A stretch of DNA of 64,000 bases from Hyaloscypha bicolor E. Taxonomy: Eukaryota; Ascomycota; Leotiomycetes; Helotiales; Hyaloscyphaceae. The first letter of the stretch is position 1, and every line of letters starts with the position of its first letter. Shown here piece after piece: positions 60,817 through 64,000 of this stretch. The stretch is from NCBI RefSeq assembly GCF_002865645.1, contig NW_020194631.1:434001-498000 (forward strand), in the 5' to 3' direction. The notes under the pieces are model-generated. The model searched no databases and was not told where the DNA came from. It saw only the letters and a list, made by a program, of their open reading frames with translations. The translations under genes were made by a program, and so were the position numbers.

Positions 60817-62536
60817 TTATTGCGAATTATTCCTTCGACACAAATCATCAGTACTCCCAGTCTTCCCGCTCTGTTGCTCATCACTCACAGTCCGTATTGA
60901 CCTGCGATCAGGCCTAACATGCGAAACCTCCCTAATATGTGCCGTCTCGATGGTGACCACATTCGGAGGAATGGTACTTATTCTGTCCAACGCCAACTCG
61001 TCGTCTGGTTCTTTCGCAGACACGACGGTCGTGACACCTGTTGCCTCCCGCCATTCGCGCAGCCCGAGCTCGTAGGCGGCGATCTCGGAAAGAGGGGGCC
61101 GGGGAACGAGGCGCTTTGGGGATGGGGTGGGTTGAATTGAGCGGATTTGCTCGCCGTTTTGGGACGAGATGGTGGAGGCGTTGTCTTTGGAGGTTATCCA
61201 GTGAAGGACGAGGACGCTGAACAGTACTGGGGAGGTTGATCTTAGTAAAGAGCGCGGAGGATGGTCGAAGAAGGGGGACTCACTGTCGGTGTTGCAGCAC
61301 ATCAAGCATATCCATCCTGGTTCGCCGACTAGGACCAGGAGAACAGTAAGATTACTTCAGGGGAGTCAGCATTTATAAAGGGACTTGCAGGTCAATATAC
61401 TCACACAACACTTGAAGTCAGGGTACAACAACTTCCGATGAAAGTCCGAAGAGCAATGGTGCGAACCTGAGAGTTTCGATCGTTCTTGTAGGAGTAGAGA
61501 GCTATCTGGGATCAGCTAATGCTAAGTGAGAAGGACTTGGAGTAGGGCTTGCCGCGTAAAGGGATTAGGAAGAGAGATGTCAGATATACCTTGAATTATC
61601 AGCGAGGGGTTCGATTATAGGGATGGATACATACATTAACAAGAACATCAAAAGCTATCAGTGGGATCATTGCCACTCGCTTCATACCAATACGACAGGA
61701 GCCATTTTCGTAATTGGCAAACCGGCTATTAGATGACCTCTGTTAGATATCACTTGTAATGGGGGCATTAACTTACAAGTAAAAGTTGAGCGCTATGACA
61801 ACGCAGTATGGGACTATCCAGAGTCAGCTTTGATTCTTCGACGGATTACCTGGCCAATTACTCAACATCCCACACGAGTTGAACAGATACAACTTGTCCT
61901 TGAATCTCGGCTTCGAGCTCCTTCGGATGATGTACTGAGACACTTATTCAGCCAATCGCAGTTATAAAAGGAACAGATTCATACTGCTCTCTCAACCAGG
62001 AAGTAATAAAGCAACTTTGATGATTAGCAAGACGGGTACTCCTTGTACGATCAGACGGTACCTACAACCTGAGAAATATCAGCAAGTAGTGCCAACTGGA
62101 CATCCAACTCTACTCACTTTGGTTGTCACGTAACAACTTAAACACAAGAGCAAAGCTTGCTCGCAGATTTTATGGGAAGAGTCGACTCCAAACCCATTAG
62201 AAAGCACTGCAGTCCCTGCCACAAAGCAAATCGAGTCAACGTAGATGATGAGAACCACTGAATGCTGTGAGCCAGGGTCAAAGGCACTTTATAGACAGAC
62301 TCACACCAGCAGACTAAAGGGAGTCTGGACCAGTCTCGTACATTTTGAACGCGTCGAGCTGCCTTTTGGTCAATTTCCCAAGAAGAAGCAAGATCAGATG
62401 ATGATTCCTTACTGAGACACACTGATAGTGCACCCATGGAAGCCAAAGAGAGAACGATCGACGCTATGGTGCCCGCTTTCGTCTCTTTGAGAGGAACATC
62501 GTGGAAATCCCGAGGGACGAAACCCATCATCTTCAT
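60817..62536 (-). CDS. Orphan seven-TM fungal membrane protein, 11 exons
   Basis: I rebuilt eleven exons: 62536-62413, 62358-62305, 62257-62118, 62014-61985, 61934-61862, 61813-61777, 61725-61635, 61589-61553, 61501-61405, 61354-61284 and 61226-60817. They give 387 aa with every phase consistent. Seven hydrophobic helices are visible, for example TIASIVLSLASMGALSVCL, LVLIIYVDSICFVAGTAVL, ICEQALLLCLSCYVTTKLLY, PYCVVIALNFYF, VAMIPLIAFDVLVNVYLTSL, SSVVNLTVLLVLVG and ILFSVLVLHWITSKD. Conserved-looking loops are PRFKDKLYLFNSCGML and ENGSCRIGMKR. A disordered cytoplasmic tail of about 120 aa follows. The topology resembles a G-protein-coupled receptor, but I recognise no named class. Intron 8 has a GC donor (GCAAGC). 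Exon 4 is only 30 nt. The start could also be the Met two residues later. Confidence 0.85.
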
Positions 62537-64000
62537 CTGGCAATTATATAAAACGATAGCAGCATAAAGTTGTAGTGTAAGGGGAGTAGGATTAGACTCG
62601 ATTATTAAGAGAGACTCGCTAACATACTCTGTTCAACTCGAGGGCGCCTCGACAGCTTTTATCGCTTCGCCTCGAGGGGGCGGCCAATTGCCACGAGGCA
62701 CTCGCGTAATGCCCATCGGAGCCATGCCGTGTTCTCGCCAGGGCGGAAGACACCCCAGATCCTGCACTCAGGTCTGCGACTTGACGTCACCAGAAGAAAA
62801 CAATATCATTGGGCTTGAAATACAGGAGGTCCAAGTGCATGCTTTTTCAGCGATTTTAGGGAGTCCTGACAATGGCTTTCAAGCCTGCCATCGCACAGCG
62901 TTGAGAGGTGCTGCCAACGACAGCTTCTGTCTTGATTGGAGGAGCGGTGGACTAGTGAAGGGAAGGCGTGAATTGGGTGACACAGACCAGGAAACTTGCA
63001 GATCACAATTGTGAGACAAAGATGCTGTCTGCTCCCACATAATTTGACCGGAATATACAAGTCTGAAGTGCCGTTCAATACGCGACACGGCAGGATGCAA
63101 CGCAAAGAAACAAACAATTGAACACAGCACGAACCATTGGCCAACGACGCGTTGACAGAAAGGTCGGTAACAGCTTGTCACCTACGCTCCGGCGGGATAT
63201 GTTCTGAGCAAAATTCCACGAAGGGCATTGGCTTTGGGCTGAGTTCTCTGGCTGTTGGTCATTTTCCCCCCAACAGCCGCCATATCAGCCACATTGTAAC
63301 ACGAGATATTCTTTTTGGAATTGTGAGAGCTGACAGAGCTTATGAGAAACAACAATCTGATGTGCACGTATCATATGGCAATCGTGATGTGCGCTATGAT
63401 CTCCGAATGGGGCCGACACCCACATGCTCGCCGAGATTTGATCTGGACCCGGACCTCTCGTTGGCCGTGGCGCGAGACCGTCATGCCGGTATGTGCGGCA
63501 CACGGCTCGGGAGACTTATCACGTCGCTAAGCAACCAAAGGGTGTGCACCGATCGAGGGGCTGAGCCTGCGGGAAATGGGAAAGAGGAGGGAGGGCTGAA
63601 ATTGACGATGAGCTACAACGTATCTAGGGAAAATAATGTAGCGAGACAGGGGTGTTCCGCGCTGGCACGGACCAGAAAGCAAACAATACGAACTTTTAAT
63701 TGGCTTTTAGCCCTTGTCTGTGGCTCTCTCGCTACATTATTTTCCCTAGATACGTTGTAGCCACTCGGAGTGACGAGGGTGCGGATCAGATAGGCGTCGA
63801 GTGAAGAATTGCTTTTGGCGCCAATGCAGTGCGATACGGAGGTATATTTCCCCTTTGGGAGTAATCTGTCATGTCAGCTGTACACAACAAACTTCCCAGT
63901 GGATTGGGCCCGATCCTATGCTGTGTCTTGGACGGATGGTTTCCGGAGCCGGTGAGGTGGAGTTTCCACACGTGATCTTAAGGTGTAGGCCCGTGGTGGT
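62537..64000. other. Window-end intergenic region with a MITE-like element
   Basis: No gene is supportable here. The open frames are short or chance-level. The interval contains the 142-bp TA-flanked inverted-repeat element at 63616-63757. The last 240 nt show nothing recognisable. Confidence 0.5.
63616..63757. mobile_element. MITE-like element with perfect 31-bp TIRs, TA flanks
   Basis: The left arm (from 63616, CAACGTATCTAGGGAAAATA) and the right arm (to 63757) are exact reverse complements for 31 bp. Both ends are flanked by TA (63614-63615 and 63758-63759). Counting the flanks and two further bases, the inverted repeat is 35 bp (63612-63646 and 63727-63761) around an 80-nt spacer. There is no open reading frame. 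This is the layout of a non-autonomous Tc1/mariner-type element; perfect ends imply recent movement. Confidence 0.85.

Noticed and set aside
62258..62304. Continuous frame reading VYKVPLTLAHSIQW in the seven-TM gene
   Set aside because: It looks like coding sequence, but staying in this frame destroys the next helix (VLIIYVDSICF). A GTGAGT...ATTCAG intron keeps phase and the membrane segment.

Overview
This window is nuclear DNA of a filamentous ascomycete (Pezizomycotina). Evidence: short spliced introns (about 45-105 nt), dispersed genes on both strands with no operons, and fungal-specific proteins (Arp3 in fungal form, NRC-2 kinase, UCS protein, DUF6594 protein). The style of the orphan proteins suggests Leotiomycetes, but that is only an impression. 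I rebuilt 23 protein genes, 22 by hand splicing and one intronless. For every spliced model the exon lengths sum to a multiple of three. No tRNA, rRNA or CRISPR array was seen.

Layout. 0.6-2.7 kb: flotillin (-). 4.3-5.2 kb: an unknown PPxY-containing protein (+). 5.2-9.5 kb: gene-poor. 9.5-10.7 kb: zinc alcohol dehydrogenase (+). 12.6-13.5 kb: an atypical short-chain dehydrogenase-like protein (+). 14.1-16.5 kb: divergent RPL26 (-) and methylthioadenosine phosphorylase (+). 17.0-21.9 kb: divergent Arp3 (-) and a taspase-like threonine peptidase (+). 22.5-26.2 kb: divergent TFIIH Tfb4 (-) and UNC-45/She4-type myosin chaperone (+). 27.0-27.6 kb: small secreted cysteine-rich protein (+). 29.8-31.0 kb: SREBP-class bHLH factor (+). 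31.7-34.3 kb: divergent retropepsin-like protein (-) and DUF6594 membrane protein (+). 35.5-37.6 kb: NRC-2/flippase kinase (-). 40.0-43.4 kb: large disordered protein with a 4E-T-like eIF4E-binding motif (-). 46.4-46.9 kb: small Cys/Trp protein (-). 46.9-50.5 kb: gene-poor, with a degenerate MITE-like element. 50.5-53.8 kb: divergent Prp43 helicase (-) and TAF10 (+). 54.2-57.2 kb: divergent mitochondrial uS19 (-) and Mre11 (+). 58.1-59.7 kb: alanine aminotransferase (-). 60.8-62.5 kb: an 11-exon seven-TM orphan membrane protein (-). 63.6 kb: a near-pristine 142-bp TA-flanked MITE-like element.

Most genes are unlinked housekeeping functions: transcription and splicing (Tfb4, TAF10, Prp43), translation (RPL26, uS19m, 4E-T-like), DNA repair (Mre11), actin/myosin (Arp3, UCS protein), and metabolism (ADH, MTAP, ALT). 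Three divergent promoters share a TCACGTGC E-box, two of them inside an identical 15-mer. The more novel material is the orphan seven-TM protein, the two non-autonomous elements, three inferred GC-AG introns within 7.3 kb, a 16-nt microexon, the retropepsin/DUF6594 pair, the probable 4E-T homologue and the Tyr-less SDR. I do not see a clear multi-gene undescribed system.
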